Assembly: GCF_001429285.1 (NCBI RefSeq)
Contig: NZ_LMJJ01000040.1
Span: 35 to 64,034, forward strand
Length of the DNA: 64,000 bases
From: Ensifer sp. Root278
Lineage (GTDB): Bacteria > Pseudomonadota > Alphaproteobacteria > Rhizobiales > Rhizobiaceae
Direction of reading: 5' to 3'
The notes beneath the pieces are model-generated. The model saw nothing but the letters and a program-made list of their open reading frames with translations, was not told the origin of the DNA and did not search any database. Made by a program: the position numbers and the translations under genes. Of the stretch, positions 33,464 through 43,066 are shown piece by piece. How positions within the stretch are numbered: the stretch's first letter is position 1; each line of letters begins with the position of its first letter.

Positions 33464-34951
33464 ATGGGCGGATATATTCTCGCGATCGATCAGGGTACGA
33501 CCTCAAGCCGGGCGATCGTCTTCGACGGTCAGCAGCAGATCGCTGGCGCCAGCCAGAAGGAATTCAAGCAGCACTTCCCCAAATCCGGCTGGGTCGAGCA
33601 CGATCCCGAGGAAATCTGGCAGACGGTCCTTTCGACGGTCCAGGAAGCGATCGCCAAGGCGGGCATCACCGCCGGCGACCTTGACGGCATCGGCATCACC
33701 AATCAGCGCGAGACGGTCGTCGTATGGGATCGCGAAACCGGCAATCCGATCCACAATGCCATCGTCTGGCAGGACCGCCGCACTGCGTCCTATTGCGACA
33801 GGCTGAAGAAGCAGGGGCTGGAAAAGACCTTCACCAGGAAGACCGGCCTGCTGCTCGATCCCTATTTCTCCGGCACCAAGCTCAACTGGCTGCTCACCAA
33901 CGTCGACAGGGCCCAGGCGCGCGCTTCCAAGGGTGAGCTCTGCTTCGGCACGATCGACACCTTTCTCATCTGGCGGCTGACCGGCGGCAAGTCCTTCGTG
34001 ACCGATGCCACCAACGCCTCGCGCACGCTCCTCTACAACATCTCGGAGAATGCCTGGGACGACGAACTGCTGAAGATCCTGAAAGTGCCGCGCGCCATGC
34101 TGCCGGAGGTCAAGGACTGCGCCGCCGATTTCGGCGTCACTGACCCGGCAATCTTCGGCGCCGCCATCCCGATCCTTGGCGTTGCCGGCGACCAGCAGGC
34201 GGCGACGATCGGCCAGGCCTGCTTCAAGCCGGGCATGCTGAAATCCACCTATGGCACCGGCTGCTTCGCGCTGCTCAACACCGGCAAGGACATGGTGCGG
34301 TCGAAGAACCGGCTGCTCACCACCATTGCCTATAGGCTCGACGGCGAAACGACCTATGCGCTGGAAGGTTCGATCTTCGTTGCCGGTGCTGCCGTGCAAT
34401 GGCTGCGCGACGGCCTGAAGGTGATCAAGGCGGCACCCGATACCGGGACGCTCGCCGAGAGCGCCGATCCGACGCAGGAAGTCTACCTGGTGCCGGCCTT
34501 CACAGGGCTTGGCGCGCCGCACTGGGATCCGGATGCGCGCGGCGCGATCTTCGGCATGACCCGCAACACCGGCCCCGCCGAGTTTGCCCGCGCCGCGCTC
34601 GAAGCCGTCTGCTACCAGACGCGCGACCTGCTCGAGGCGATGCACAAGGACTGGCGCAACAACGGCAAGGAAACGGTGCTGCGCGTCGATGGCGGCATGG
34701 TCGCCTCCGACTGGACGATGCAGCGGCTGTCCGATCTGCTCGACGCGCCGGTCGACCGGCCCGTCATTCTCGAGACCACCGCGCTCGGCGTCGCCTGGCT
34801 TGCCGGCAGCCGTGCTGGCGTCTGGCCGAAGCAGGAGGCGTTCGCCCAGTCCTGGGCGCGTGACCATCGCTTCGAGCCGGCCATGGACGAGAAGACGCGA
34901 AAGGCCAAGCTCAGGGGCTGGCGCAACGCCGTCAAGCGCACGCTGAGCTGA
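33464..34951 (+). CDS. glpK: glycerol kinase
   Basis: A 495-residue FGGY-family kinase making glycerol 3-phosphate. It starts [20 protein letters not shown] (phosphate-1 loop) and contains [10 protein letters not shown], the glycerol-site residues around [45 protein letters not shown] and [10 protein letters not shown]. The ATG at 33464 has a strong GGGGAGGGG upstream. It is divergent from bdhA, sharing a 255-bp regulatory gap. No glpF or glpD neighbours. Confidence 0.95.
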   Translation: MGGYILAIDQGTTSSRAIVFDGQQQIAGASQKEFKQHFPKSGWVEHDPEEIWQTVLSTVQEAIAKAGITAGDLDGIGITNQRETVVVWDRETGNPIHNAIVWQDRRTASYCDRLKKQGLEKTFTRKTGLLLDPYFSGTKLNWLLTNVDRAQARASKGELCFGTIDTFLIWRLTGGKSFVTDATNASRTLLYNISENAWDDELLKILKVPRAMLPEVKDCAADFGVTDPAIFGAAIPILGVAGDQQAATIGQACFKPGMLKSTYGTGCFALLNTGKDMVRSKNRLLTTIAYRLDGETTYALEGSIFVAGAAVQWLRDGLKVIKAAPDTGTLAESADPTQEVYLVPAFTGLGAPHWDPDARGAIFGMTRNTGPAEFARAALEAVCYQTRDLLEAMHKDWRNNGKETVLRVDGGMVASDWTMQRLSDLLDAPVDRPVILETTALGVAWLAGSRAGVWPKQEAFAQSWARDHRFEPAMDEKTRKAKLRGWRNAVKRTLS

Positions 34952-35020
34952 GAACCAGGACTGGGCGGTTTTCGCCCGCATCATCCGGTTCCTGCCAATC
35001 ATCCGACACAGGCTCCATTC

Positions 35021-35059
35021 ATGCTCATCCGGGAAACACAGCGTTTCCCGGATGAGCAT
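35021..35059. terminator. 17-bp perfect hairpin downstream of glpK
   Basis: ATGCTCATCCGGGAAAC and GTTTCCCGGATGAGCAT pair perfectly over 17 bp with a 5-base loop. It lies 69 bp after glpK and 58 bp before the LLM oxidoreductase gene. T-rich sequence follows only weakly (TTGCTG). It could terminate glpK or fold in the leader of the next gene. Confidence 0.55.
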
Positions 35060-35116
35060 TTGCTGCCCACGCGCGCGGCAACTATCTGTTGTCACAACAG
35101 AAATAGGACGGGCATC

Positions 35117-36175
35117 ATGGAACTCGGGCTTTATACGTTTGCGGATGTCGATCCGAATGCGGCAGACAAGGGCAAAGAGGGGCAGCGGCGCCTCAAGAAC
35201 CTTCTCGAAGAGATCGAGCTTGCCGATCAGGTCGGCCTCGACGTTTTCGGTCTTGGCGAGCATCACCGCCCTGACTATGCGGCCTCGGTACCCTCGGTCA
35301 TTCTGGCCGCTGCCGCCGCAAAGACGAAAAACATCCGGCTGACCAGCGCCGTGACGGTGCTGAGCTCGGACGATCCGGTGCGCGTCTTCCAGCAGTTTTC
35401 GACGCTGGATCTGATCTCCAATGGCCGCGCCGAGATCATGGCCGGTCGCGGCTCCTTCATCGAATCCTTCCCGCTCTTCGGTCAGTCTCTCGACGATTAC
35501 GACCAGCTCTTTGCCGAGAAGCTCGATCTGCTGATGGCGCTGCGCGACAGCGAGAAGGTCACCTGGTCGGGCGAGATGCGGCCGGCGATCCATGATCGCG
35601 GCGTCTATCCGCGGCCGCTGCAGGAGGTGCTGCCGCTCTGGATCGCCGTTGGCGGCACGCCGCAATCGGTGGCGCGGGCAGGAGCACTCGGCTTGCCGGT
35701 GGCGCTCGCCATCATCGGCGGCGAGCCGCGCCGTTTTGCGCCGCTCTTCGATCTCTACCGCGAGGCCGCGCGCCGGGCCGGCCAGGATGCGACCAAGCTG
35801 AAAACCAGCATCAACGTGCACGGCTTCATTGCCGACACGACGGACCTCGCCGCAGACCAGTTCTACGGACCGCAGGCAGAGGTGATGAACCGCATCGGCC
35901 GCGAGCGCGGCTGGGGGCCGACGAACCGGGCGCATTTCGACCAGGCACGCAGCCCGAACGGGAACCTCTTCCTTGGCGACCCGGAGACGGTGGCGGAAAA
36001 GATCGTCGAGAACTGGAAGCTGTTCCGCAACGATCGTTTCCTGCTGCAGATGGCGATCGGGCCGATGCCGCATGACCAGATCATGCGCGGCATCGAGCTC
36101 TACGGCACCAGGGTGGCGCCGCTGGTGCGCACGGCGCTGGCGGAAGAGAAGGCGGCGGCACGGGCCGCCGTCTGA
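35117..36175 (+). CDS. LLM-class flavin-dependent oxidoreductase
   Basis: A 352-residue luciferase-like monooxygenase-fold protein (F420/FMN class): [72 protein letters not shown] and the C-terminal [20 protein letters not shown]. This subgroup is usually annotated only as an alkanal or nitrilotriacetate monooxygenase relative; the substrate is unknown. The ATG at 35117 has AGGACGGG upstream. It is monocistronic. Confidence 0.82.
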   Translation: MELGLYTFADVDPNAADKGKEGQRRLKNLLEEIELADQVGLDVFGLGEHHRPDYAASVPSVILAAAAAKTKNIRLTSAVTVLSSDDPVRVFQQFSTLDLISNGRAEIMAGRGSFIESFPLFGQSLDDYDQLFAEKLDLLMALRDSEKVTWSGEMRPAIHDRGVYPRPLQEVLPLWIAVGGTPQSVARAGALGLPVALAIIGGEPRRFAPLFDLYREAARRAGQDATKLKTSINVHGFIADTTDLAADQFYGPQAEVMNRIGRERGWGPTNRAHFDQARSPNGNLFLGDPETVAEKIVENWKLFRNDRFLLQMAIGPMPHDQIMRGIELYGTRVAPLVRTALAEEKAAARAAV

Positions 36176-36275
36176 CCTCAAACGCCGGGTTCAGTGTTCG
36201 ATTGCCGACCGTCCCGTTCGGCGCTGGCATAACGTATAGCGACACGCTACATGTGAGCGCGAAAGCGAGACACGG

Positions 36276-37025
36276 ATGACCCTCAACAACGAAGAAGATC
36301 TGCTGCGGCTGAAGGAAATCGGCCGCATCTGCGCCAATGCCTTGCAGGCGATGGGCGAGGCGCTGGAGCCCGGCATCACCACGGCGGAACTGGACGCGAT
36401 CGGCCGCAAGGTGCTGGAAGAGGCCGGCGCGCGCTCGGCGCCCGAGCTCTGCTACAAGTTTCCCGGCGCCACCTGCATCAGCGTCAACGAGGAAATCGCC
36501 CACGGCATTCCCGGCAGCCGGGTGATCCAGGCGGGCGACCTCGTCAACATCGACGTCTCGGCCGAGAAGGACGGCATCTTCGCCGATACCGGCGCCTCCT
36601 TCCCGGTGCCGCCGGTCACGGCCGCGATCGACCGGCTTTGCCGCGACGGCAAGCGGGCGATGTGGGTGGGCCTCAAGCAGGTGCGTCCCGACCAGCCACT
36701 GGCGGCCATCGGCAACGCGATCGGCGACTTCGCCCGCAAGAACCGCTATTCGCTCGTCACCAATCTCGCCAGCCACGGCATCGGCCGTTCGCTGCACGAG
36801 GAGCCGACCGAGATCGCCACCTGGCCTGATCCACGCGAACGGCGCCGGATGACGGACGGCATGGTCTTCACCGTCGAACCCTTCCTGTCGATGGGCGCGC
36901 AATGGGCCGAAGGCGGCAACGACGATTGGACGCTCTACAGCGATCCAAGGGCGCCAACGGTGCAATACGAGCACACCGTCGTCGTCACGCGCGGCGGGCC
37001 GTTGGTCGTGACGCTGCCCGGCTAG
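36276..37025 (+). CDS. map: type I methionine aminopeptidase
   Basis: A 249-residue metalloprotease that removes N-terminal Met. All five dimetal ligands are present: D93 and D104 (NIDVSAEKDGIFADTGA), H167 (SHGIG), E201 (VEPFLS) and E232 (YEHTVVV). The catalytic H76 (AHGIPG) and H174 are also visible. The sequence is more diverged from housekeeping Map than expected for the essential copy, so this may be a second paralogue. Confidence 0.88.
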   Translation: MTLNNEEDLLRLKEIGRICANALQAMGEALEPGITTAELDAIGRKVLEEAGARSAPELCYKFPGATCISVNEEIAHGIPGSRVIQAGDLVNIDVSAEKDGIFADTGASFPVPPVTAAIDRLCRDGKRAMWVGLKQVRPDQPLAAIGNAIGDFARKNRYSLVTNLASHGIGRSLHEEPTEIATWPDPRERRRMTDGMVFTVEPFLSMGAQWAEGGNDDWTLYSDPRAPTVQYEHTVVVTRGGPLVVTLPG

Positions 37026-37160
37026 ATCAGGGATGCGATTGCGGGCCGCGGCCGTCATCGCTCCTCTAACCCATTGAAATCGGCGATCGTTCGATTTCGT
37101 CAATAGGTCCTTCAATTATTGTCGTTTGTGGCGCGTCGTGTTGCGGTGCAATAAACTGAC

Positions 37161-38360
37161 ATGACCACGCTCGACAGACCGCTTCAGGCCAATATCTCCG
37201 CCACGGCAACCGCCGGCGCCATTGCCATGGCCGTCGCCATGGGGTTCGGCCGATTCTCGTACACGCCGATCCTGCCGGCGATGATGGCCGATCTGGGCTT
37301 GTCGCCCGGCGATGCCGGCCTCATCGCCTCGGCAAATTTCGTCGGATATCTCGCAGGCGCGATCCTTGCAGCCTATGGCTGGGCGCACGGACATGAACGG
37401 CGTATCGGCCTTATGGCGCTCGTCGCCACGACGGTGCTGCTTGCGGCCATGGGGCTCTCGTCCTCTGTCGCCGCGCTGGCGCTCATCCGGTTCCTGGCCG
37501 GCCTTGCCAGCGCCTTTGCGATGATCTTCATCTCCGGCATCGTGCTTGGCCATGGCCTGCTTGCACGATCGGAGCATGTGCCGGCCGTCCATTTCGGCGG
37601 CGTCGGCCTCGGCATCGCATTTTCGTCGCTCTGCGTCTGGGCAAACCCGCTTGCGGGCCATGCCGGCCTGACGACCTCCATGGGCGACTGGTTCACCGGG
37701 GCTCTGGTTGGATTGATCGGGACCATTGTCGTCGCCGCACTTCTGCCAGGCGTTCCGTCGACCGGTGCGGGCACGGTGCGCGAGAAGCCGCTTCGCTGGA
37801 CGCGACCGCTGACGGTGGTGACGTTCACCTACGCACTCTTCGGTTTCGGTTACGTGATCACGGCCACCTTCCTCGTCGCCATGGCGCGTGACCCGACCGG
37901 CGGCCACGGCATCGAGTTTCTCGCCTGGTTGCTGACAGGTCTTGCCGCCGCCCTGTCCGTCTATCTCTGGCGCTTTGCCGCGCCGCGCTTCGGCCTTGCC
38001 GGCGTCTACGCAATCGGCCTTCTGGTCGAGGCGGTCGGCCTGGTTCTGACGGTCAGCCTGCCCTTGCCCTATGCGCCGCTTGCCGGCGGGCTGATGCTTG
38101 GGGCTACCTTCATGATGATCACGGCTTACGGCCTGCAGATCGGCCGGCAACTTGCGCCGGACAGTCCGCGCAAGGCGCTGGCGCTGATGACCGCCGCCTT
38201 CGGCATCGGTCAGATTATCGGTCCTCTGGTCGCCGGTTGGCTGGCGGACCGCACCGGCAGCTTCTCCGCGCCAACCTTGATTGCGGCAGCCGTGCTCTTC
38301 CTCTGCGGCGGCGTTATCCTCGTCGAGTTGAAGCGGATTTCGGCAGCGTTGAGGGCGTGA
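37161..38360 (+). CDS. YbfB/YjiJ-family MFS transporter
   Basis: A 399-residue inner-membrane protein with twelve hydrophobic helices. The motif GFGRFSYTPILPAMMADLGL near residues 30-50 and GYLAGAILAAYGWAHG identify the YbfB/YjiJ group of the major facilitator superfamily. Substrates of this group are unknown. It stands alone and is followed by a GGCACCG/CGGTGCC hairpin. Confidence 0.82.
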   Translation: MTTLDRPLQANISATATAGAIAMAVAMGFGRFSYTPILPAMMADLGLSPGDAGLIASANFVGYLAGAILAAYGWAHGHERRIGLMALVATTVLLAAMGLSSSVAALALIRFLAGLASAFAMIFISGIVLGHGLLARSEHVPAVHFGGVGLGIAFSSLCVWANPLAGHAGLTTSMGDWFTGALVGLIGTIVVAALLPGVPSTGAGTVREKPLRWTRPLTVVTFTYALFGFGYVITATFLVAMARDPTGGHGIEFLAWLLTGLAAALSVYLWRFAAPRFGLAGVYAIGLLVEAVGLVLTVSLPLPYAPLAGGLMLGATFMMITAYGLQIGRQLAPDSPRKALALMTAAFGIGQIIGPLVAGWLADRTGSFSAPTLIAAAVLFLCGGVILVELKRISAALRA

Positions 38361-38362
38361 CA

Positions 38363-38388
38363 GGCACCGGACGGGTTCCTTCGGTGCC
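38363..38388 (+). terminator. hairpin after the YbfB-type gene
   Basis: GGCACCG and CGGTGCC form a 7-bp perfect stem with a 12-base loop, 3 bp after the stop codon. No T run follows. Confidence 0.4.
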
Positions 38389-38506
38389 GTCCTCCGCCCG
38401 GATGAAATAACAGTAACGTTTACATTACCCGATTGTTGATAGCGGCGCTTTGCCCTAGTTTCGGCGCTTCGGGGGGCGTATCTCGCGTCATCCAAAGAGA
38501 GTCGAA

Positions 38507-38532
38507 CGTGACGGTCTTCAAGAAACGTCACG
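38507..38532 (+). promoter_or_regulatory. inverted repeat in the bacA-like leader
   Basis: CGTGACG and CGTCACG form a 7-bp stem around a 12-base loop, 25 bp upstream of the unusual TTG start of the BacA-like gene. It could be a protein-binding site or an RNA hairpin near the ribosome site. Confidence 0.35.
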
Positions 38533-38557
38533 ATCAATAAAACGAAAGCGCCGCACC

Positions 38558-39814
38558 TTGCTCGAATCGTTCTTTCCCAAGCCGAAGCTGTTTTTCCTTT
38601 CCGTCGCTCTCTGGTCGCTCGTCGTCGTCGCCTTTTGGTATGCTACCGGCGAACAGCTCGGTGCGGCCCTCGGCCTGCCGCCCGTGGGCGAAGCGCCCAT
38701 CGGCCTCGGGCATTTTGCAACGACGGCGTCGATCTGGTTCTACATCTATTTCATCCTCAGCATGGTGCTGTTCTGCCTGTTCTGGCAGCTTTACGCGGTC
38801 GATTGCCCGTGGCGGAAATGGTCCGTCTGGGGGTCGGCGTTCATCGTATTCACCGTTTATTTTTCTGTCGACATCAGCGTTGCGCTTAACAATTGGCGCC
38901 GCCCTACGTTCGATAGGATCGTTGAGGCGCTGAAGGCACCGAACACCGTCCAGGCCTCGGAAATATACGGGTACGCCCTGATATTCTTCGAACTGGCGTC
39001 GGTTTACATCGTTTCGGCCGTTCTCATCAGCTTCTTCACCAGCCACTATCTGTTCCGCTGGCGAAACGCGATGAACGACTACTACTATGCGAAGTGGTCG
39101 AAGGTCCGTCACATCGAGGGTGCCTCCCAGCGTATCCAGGAAGACACCATGCGGTTTGCAACGACGGTGGAAGGATTGGGGGTCCGCCTAATCGATTCGC
39201 TGATGACGCTGATCGCCTTCCTGCCGGTGTTGCACGCACTTTCAGCCAACGTGAAAGAACTGCCGATCGTCGGATCGATACCCTATCCGTTGGTCCTGGC
39301 GGCGATTTTCTGGTCGCTTTTCGGTACGGTGCTACTTGCTGTCGTCGGCGTGAAGCTGCCGGGCCTCGAATTCCGTAACCAGCGCGTCGAGGCGGCATAC
39401 CGCAAGGAACTCGTCTATGGCGAGGACCACGCCGACCGTGCTTTGCCCCCGACCGTTACGGAGCTGTTCAGCAATGTGCGCAAGAACTATTTCCGCCTGT
39501 ACTTCCACTACATGTATTTCAATGTTGCCCGGTACTTTTACCTGCAAACGGATAACATCTTCGCCCTTTTCCTGATGGTTCCGTCGATCGTCGGGGCAAC
39601 GATCACCTACGGGCTCTTCCAGCAGATCCAGGGCGCGTTCTCGCAGGTGACGAGTTCGTTCCAGTATCTGGTTAATTCCTGGCCGACGGTGATCGAGCTC
39701 ATTTCCATCTACAAGCGCCTGCGTGCGTTCGAAGCGGCAATCGAAGAGCAACCATTGCCGAACATCGATCAGCAGTTCATCGAAGCGGGCGGAAGGGAAG
39801 AGTTGGCGCTATGA
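38558..39814 (+). CDS. bacA: SbmA/BacA-family peptide transporter
   Basis: A 418-residue inner-membrane protein of the SbmA/BacA family (peptide uptake, no nucleotide-binding domain). It starts with the family sequence [11 protein letters not shown] and has about seven helices, [59 protein letters not shown], and [27 protein letters not shown] near the C-terminus. In S. meliloti BacA is needed for bacteroid survival against plant NCR peptides. This copy seems to differ at many positions from the S. meliloti protein as I recall it, so a paralogue is possible. The only start near the conserved N-terminus is TTG at 38558, without a strong ribosome site, which suggests weak translation. Confidence 0.85.
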   Translation: MLESFFPKPKLFFLSVALWSLVVVAFWYATGEQLGAALGLPPVGEAPIGLGHFATTASIWFYIYFILSMVLFCLFWQLYAVDCPWRKWSVWGSAFIVFTVYFSVDISVALNNWRRPTFDRIVEALKAPNTVQASEIYGYALIFFELASVYIVSAVLISFFTSHYLFRWRNAMNDYYYAKWSKVRHIEGASQRIQEDTMRFATTVEGLGVRLIDSLMTLIAFLPVLHALSANVKELPIVGSIPYPLVLAAIFWSLFGTVLLAVVGVKLPGLEFRNQRVEAAYRKELVYGEDHADRALPPTVTELFSNVRKNYFRLYFHYMYFNVARYFYLQTDNIFALFLMVPSIVGATITYGLFQQIQGAFSQVTSSFQYLVNSWPTVIELISIYKRLRAFEAAIEEQPLPNIDQQFIEAGGREELAL

Positions 39815-39885
39815 TAGAGCTTGCCACGCGTCGCGCACATCTGCTGCGCGACGCGCCAGGAAATGATCTAACTCTCTGAAATGAC

Positions 39886-39928
39886 GCAATTCCGCACGGA
39901 AGACCGTTTCACGCTTTTCTAGGAATGC
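39886..39928. repeat. dispersed palindromic repeat family 3, copy 1
   Basis: GCAATTCC...GGAATGC with the core ACGGAAGACCGTTTCACGCTTTTC. It matches the clearer copy at 53761 and, in reverse orientation, those at 41781, 42837 and 42894. It lies between the convergent bacA-like gene and the deacetylase gene. Confidence 0.7.
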
Positions 39929-39959
39929 GCTACCCGTCCTGGGCTGTGGACGGTTGAAT

Positions 39960-40967
39960 TCAGAAGGCGGAGCGACCCGCCTTCTTTTTTGCCTGCTCGA
40001 TGACAGGCAAGGCCTGGGCATAGCTGACACAGGCGACGTCGGGTTTTCCGCAGACTTCCGAGAGCAGTCGATCAAGGGCGCGCCAGTAGGCGCCGCCGTT
40101 CATTTCGACGAAGTGGAAGCCGAGCTGCAGGGGAATGCGGTCGCCGCCATATTCGCGGTCGAAGGCTTTCCGGTAGGCCTCGTAGGTGCGCTCCTCGAAG
40201 CGGGCGCTGTCCTTCTTGTTCTCGACACCCATCGAGTGGCGGACGAAGAGATTGTAGTCCATGCCGATGACAGGGCGCTGCGACGGTCCCTCGGGGATCA
40301 ACGGCAAGCCGAAGCGCGGCAGACCGTCCTTCGTCGTCGGCCAGCCCGGTCCTTTGGTGACCAGGCTTGCGTCATAGGTGAAGTTGTCCGCCTTCAGCGC
40401 CGGCAGCAGGCCGTCGCTCAGCGATAGATAGGGGGCACGGAAGCCTTTGACGCCGGTCTTGGCGAACTCAGCCCAGCCCTGGGGCTCCGCTTCTGGCTTG
40501 CCCGCCTTCTTCCAGGCGTCGGCGAGCGCGGTATTGAAGGTCGAGAATTCGCTCTGCCAGTCGGCCTTGCTCCAGCCCTTGCCGTCGAAATGACCGCAGG
40601 CGTGGCTGGCGATGTCGTGACCATCAAGATGGGCCTGCCAGATATGGCCGGCACGTGCTGCAATCTCCTCGCGGCTCTGGGCGAAGCCGACATTGGAGCG
40701 GCCGGGCTTCTGGCCCGGCGGCCTGTAGATCTCCTTGCCGTCGGCCCGGGTCATCAGGAAGGTGCAGGACAGGAAATAGGTGAAATGCGCGCCGGTGCGC
40801 TTGGCCATCGCCAAGCTCTTTTCCCAAAGCGAGTTGTCATGGGCACCGTCGAAGGAGACGATGACCAGCTGCCGGTCAGCGGCGGGGACGGTGGCCGGCG
40901 TCGCCGGTTCGGCCCGCGCAAGCGCCGGAACCAGGACAAGGGAAAAGGCGAGAAATGTTCGGATCAT
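39960..40967 (-). CDS. exported polysaccharide deacetylase-like protein
   Basis: A 335-residue protein with a signal peptide (MIRTFLAFSLVLVPALARAE) and a NodB-like deacetylase fold. The metal-site motifs are IVSFDGAHDN, in place of the usual TFDDGP, and SHACGHFDG (the S/H-x3-H motif), with KGFRAPYL for the substrate Arg. The altered first motif means activity on polysaccharide is uncertain. The start at 40967 gives a clean signal sequence. No polysaccharide genes are adjacent. Confidence 0.78.
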   Translation of the reverse strand: MIRTFLAFSLVLVPALARAEPATPATVPAADRQLVIVSFDGAHDNSLWEKSLAMAKRTGAHFTYFLSCTFLMTRADGKEIYRPPGQKPGRSNVGFAQSREEIAARAGHIWQAHLDGHDIASHACGHFDGKGWSKADWQSEFSTFNTALADAWKKAGKPEAEPQGWAEFAKTGVKGFRAPYLSLSDGLLPALKADNFTYDASLVTKGPGWPTTKDGLPRFGLPLIPEGPSQRPVIGMDYNLFVRHSMGVENKKDSARFEERTYEAYRKAFDREYGGDRIPLQLGFHFVEMNGGAYWRALDRLLSEVCGKPDVACVSYAQALPVIEQAKKKAGRSAF

Positions 40968-41190
40968 GATCAACTGCAGCGATGAATTTTTGTCGCAGAT
41001 GGTTCGAAATTGCGGCAATCCTTTGATCGGGCTGGAAAAAAGACGCCATCAAGGCTACTCCATAGCAACCTGGACTGGAATCAGTCCAAGGGCGAATGGC
41101 ATAGAAAATCAAAGAGCTACAGCGACTCAAGCGCGCCAGATCCGGCACGCGACGCTATCTCCGATATATCTCGAACAAAGCGGTGGCCCC

Positions 41191-41778
41191 ATGGCGATAC
41201 TCGTTTTCGGCATCATCATCTTTCTCGGCGTGCATCTCATCCGCGTGGTTGCGCCCGGCTTTCGCGCCGGCATCATCGAGAGTCGCGGCAAGGGCACCTG
41301 GATGGGGATCTATGCGATCCTCAGCCTCATCGGCCTCTGTCTGATCATCTATGGTTTCGGCCAGGCGCGCGGCGAAACGGGCATGCTCTACAATCCGCCG
41401 GTGTTCCTGCGCCACATAGCGCTGCTCCTGATGCTCTTCGCCTTCGTCTTCCTTGCTGCAGGCTTCCTGCCGGCGGGCCGCATTGCGGTGGCGGTCAAGC
41501 ATCCGCAGATCCTGTCGATCAAGACCTGGGCTTTGGCGCACCTGCTGGCGAATGGTGAGACGTCCTCGGTCCTGCTTTTCGGATCGTTTCTCGCCTGGGC
41601 GGTGATCCTGCGCATCTCGCTGAAGCGTCGCGAGCGGGCAGGGGAGCGCGTGCTGCCGGTGTTCAAGTCATCGACGAACGACGTGCTGGCCATCGTCATC
41701 GGTCTCGTCGCCTACGGGCTCTTCGTCTGGAAGCTTCACGAGTGGTTGATCGGGGTTGCCCCCGTGGTGATGGGCTAA
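41191..41778 (+). CDS. NnrU-family membrane protein
   Basis: A 195-residue integral membrane protein of the NnrU family (related to zeta-carotene isomerase Z-ISO). It starts with a hydrophobic helix and shows LGVHLIRVVAPGFR, YNPPVFLRHIALLLML, HPQILSIKTWALAHLLANGE and WKLHEWLIGVAPVV. NnrU was named from a nitric-oxide reductase locus, but no denitrification gene is near here. The ATG at 41191 has CGGTGG upstream. Confidence 0.82.
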   Translation: MAILVFGIIIFLGVHLIRVVAPGFRAGIIESRGKGTWMGIYAILSLIGLCLIIYGFGQARGETGMLYNPPVFLRHIALLLMLFAFVFLAAGFLPAGRIAVAVKHPQILSIKTWALAHLLANGETSSVLLFGSFLAWAVILRISLKRRERAGERVLPVFKSSTNDVLAIVIGLVAYGLFVWKLHEWLIGVAPVVMG

Positions 41779-41780
41779 GG

Positions 41781-41823
41781 CAATTCCAGCAAAAGTGCGC
41801 AGCGGTTTTGCGTCCCGACTTGC
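41781..41823. repeat. dispersed palindromic repeat family 3, copy 2
   Basis: CAATTCCAGCAAAAGTGCGC followed by AGCGGTTTTGCGTCCC and a weak closing arm (CGACTTGC). The ends are less symmetrical than in copies 3 and 5. Confidence 0.7.
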
Positions 41824-41837
41824 GTGTAACAAAAATT

Positions 41838-41881
41838 TTAGAGCGACGGAGGTGACCTCGTGTCGACCGTAGGCGCTCTAA
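41838..41881. other. long hairpin upstream of the yfgM-like gene
   Basis: TTAGAGCG and CGCTCTAA pair over 8 bp, and the enclosed segment has its own GAGGT/ACCTC hairpin. It lies in the 280-bp gap between the NnrU gene and the TPR protein gene, next to repeat copy 2. I see no small gene in this gap. Confidence 0.4.
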
Positions 41882-42058
41882 ATAACGTCGGCCCCCTTAC
41901 AAGCGCCGCAAAATCGGGTAGAAGGCGCAAAATCCATGAGAGCGTGATGCGTGCGCTAGAACGCGTCGTGCATGCTCGAACAGTTTGAGATTGTGCGCTG
42001 TTCCCGTCGATGACGGTCGGAATGGCGTACCAGTGGGCAGGCAAGGCCGGGGCAGTAG

Positions 42059-42727
42059 ATGGCGAACCAAGACGACAGCTTTATCCGCGAGGTCAATGAG
42101 GAACTGCGTTCCGACCAGATGAAGAGCATCTGGGCTCGTTTCGGCGGTCTCATCGCGGCGATCGCCGTGCTTATCGTTCTCGGCACTATCGGCAAGGTCG
42201 GGTTCGAGTACTGGCAGGAGGGAGCTTCCTCGAAGTCGGGCGACGCCTTCCTGCAGGCGCTCAATCTGGCGAAGGAAAACAAGACGGACGAGGCGCTCGC
42301 TGCCTTGAACGCGCTTGAGAAGGACGGCTACGGCGCCTATCCGGTGCTGGCTCGTCTGCGCGCTGCAACGCTTCAGGCCCAGAAGGGCGACACCGATGCG
42401 GCGGTGAAGGCATTCTCCGCCATCGGCAAGGACGGCAGCGTTCCGGCTGCCATTCAGGAAGCGGCGCGACTGCGTGCGGCCTATCTGCTCGTCGATACCG
42501 GCAGCTACGATCAGGTTTCGGCTGAAGTCGAGCAGCTTGCGACGCCGCAGAACAATATGCGCCACTCGGCGCGCGAAGCGCTTGGTCTCTCGGCCTACAA
42601 GGCCGGCGACTACGCCAAGGCGAAGACCTGGTTCCAGCAGATCGTCGACGACACGCAGAGCCCGCGCAACATCACCGGTCGCGCCCAGATGCTGCTCGAC
42701 GTGATCACGGCCAGCGGCAAGGCCTAA
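42059..42727 (+). CDS. YfgM-like TPR membrane protein
   Basis: A 222-residue protein with a short cytoplasmic N-terminus (SFIREVNEELRSDQMKSIWA), one transmembrane helix at about residues 28-48, and a periplasmic tetratricopeptide-like domain. This is the YfgM architecture, an ancillary SecYEG-associated chaperone partner. It precedes der, as yfgM does in enterobacteria (yfgM-bamB-der), but bamB is not between them here. The 339-bp spacer holds repeats, so separate transcription of der is possible. Confidence 0.8.
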   Translation: MANQDDSFIREVNEELRSDQMKSIWARFGGLIAAIAVLIVLGTIGKVGFEYWQEGASSKSGDAFLQALNLAKENKTDEALAALNALEKDGYGAYPVLARLRAATLQAQKGDTDAAVKAFSAIGKDGSVPAAIQEAARLRAAYLLVDTGSYDQVSAEVEQLATPQNNMRHSAREALGLSAYKAGDYAKAKTWFQQIVDDTQSPRNITGRAQMLLDVITASGKA

Positions 42728-42836
42728 GGTTTCCGCCCATTCCACGTGGATGGGCACAGGGTGCACGACCCTTTCGAATCAGCGCATGATCCCAAAATCG
42801 ATCTCGATCTTGGGGTTGTGCGCTAAAGCATTTAAA

Positions 42837-42880
42837 GCAGTTCCAGCAAAAGTGCGTAGCGGTTTTGCGTCCGGAACTGC
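42837..42880. repeat. dispersed palindromic repeat family 3, copy 3
   Basis: GCAGTTCC...GGAACTGC, an 8-bp perfect terminal inverted repeat around AGCAAAAGTGCGTAGCGG and TTTTGCGTCC. It is in direct orientation with copy 4, 13 bp away. Confidence 0.8.
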
Positions 42881-42893
42881 GGAAGGCAGACAA

Positions 42894-42937
42894 GCAGTTC
42901 CAGCAAAAGTGCGCAGCGGTTTTGCGTTGCGAATTGC
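42894..42937. repeat. dispersed palindromic repeat family 3, copy 4
   Basis: GCAGTTCCAGCAAAAGTGCG, then CAGCGGTTTTGCGTTGCGAATTGC. It is a tandem neighbour of copy 3 with a degraded right arm. Confidence 0.78.
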
Positions 42938-43066
42938 AGGCAAACAATCAGATGGGGCAGTTCCTCTACGGAAACGCTCGCGAGCCGCCTGAATGCGGCA
43001 CAGAACGAAATTACGAGCGCGGCCCGCCCATCGGCTGCGGCGCTCCAAGCGGAAACGGATAGATCC

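Larger units (their letters stand above)
42728..43066. other. 339-bp gap before der filled with palindromic repeats
   Basis: This stretch has no credible gene. It contains an imperfect hairpin at 42782-42824 (GCGCATGATCCCAA pairing with TTGGGGTTGTGCGC through G-U pairs) and two direct copies of repeat family 3 (42837-42880 and 42894-42937). About 130 bp of unremarkable sequence then leads to the der ribosome site. Confidence 0.7.

Noticed and set aside
33503-36181. An 892-codon open frame on the - strand opposite glpK and the LLM oxidoreductase
   Set aside because: It runs antisense through two clearly conserved genes. Long antisense frames are expected at this G+C content and the translation is compositionally odd.
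40780-41190. An N-terminal extension of the NnrU gene by 137 codons
   Set aside because: It would overlap the deacetylase gene in antisense and has no similarity; the hydrophobic family N-terminus begins at 41191.
42768-42785. TTCGAATC, considered as a tRNA T-loop
   Set aside because: No acceptor stem, anticodon arm or D-loop can be built around it.
42837-42937. Two direct repeats with a short spacer, considered as a minimal CRISPR
   Set aside because: The units are a dispersed palindromic repeat with copies elsewhere, the spacer is only 13 bp, and no cas genes are present.
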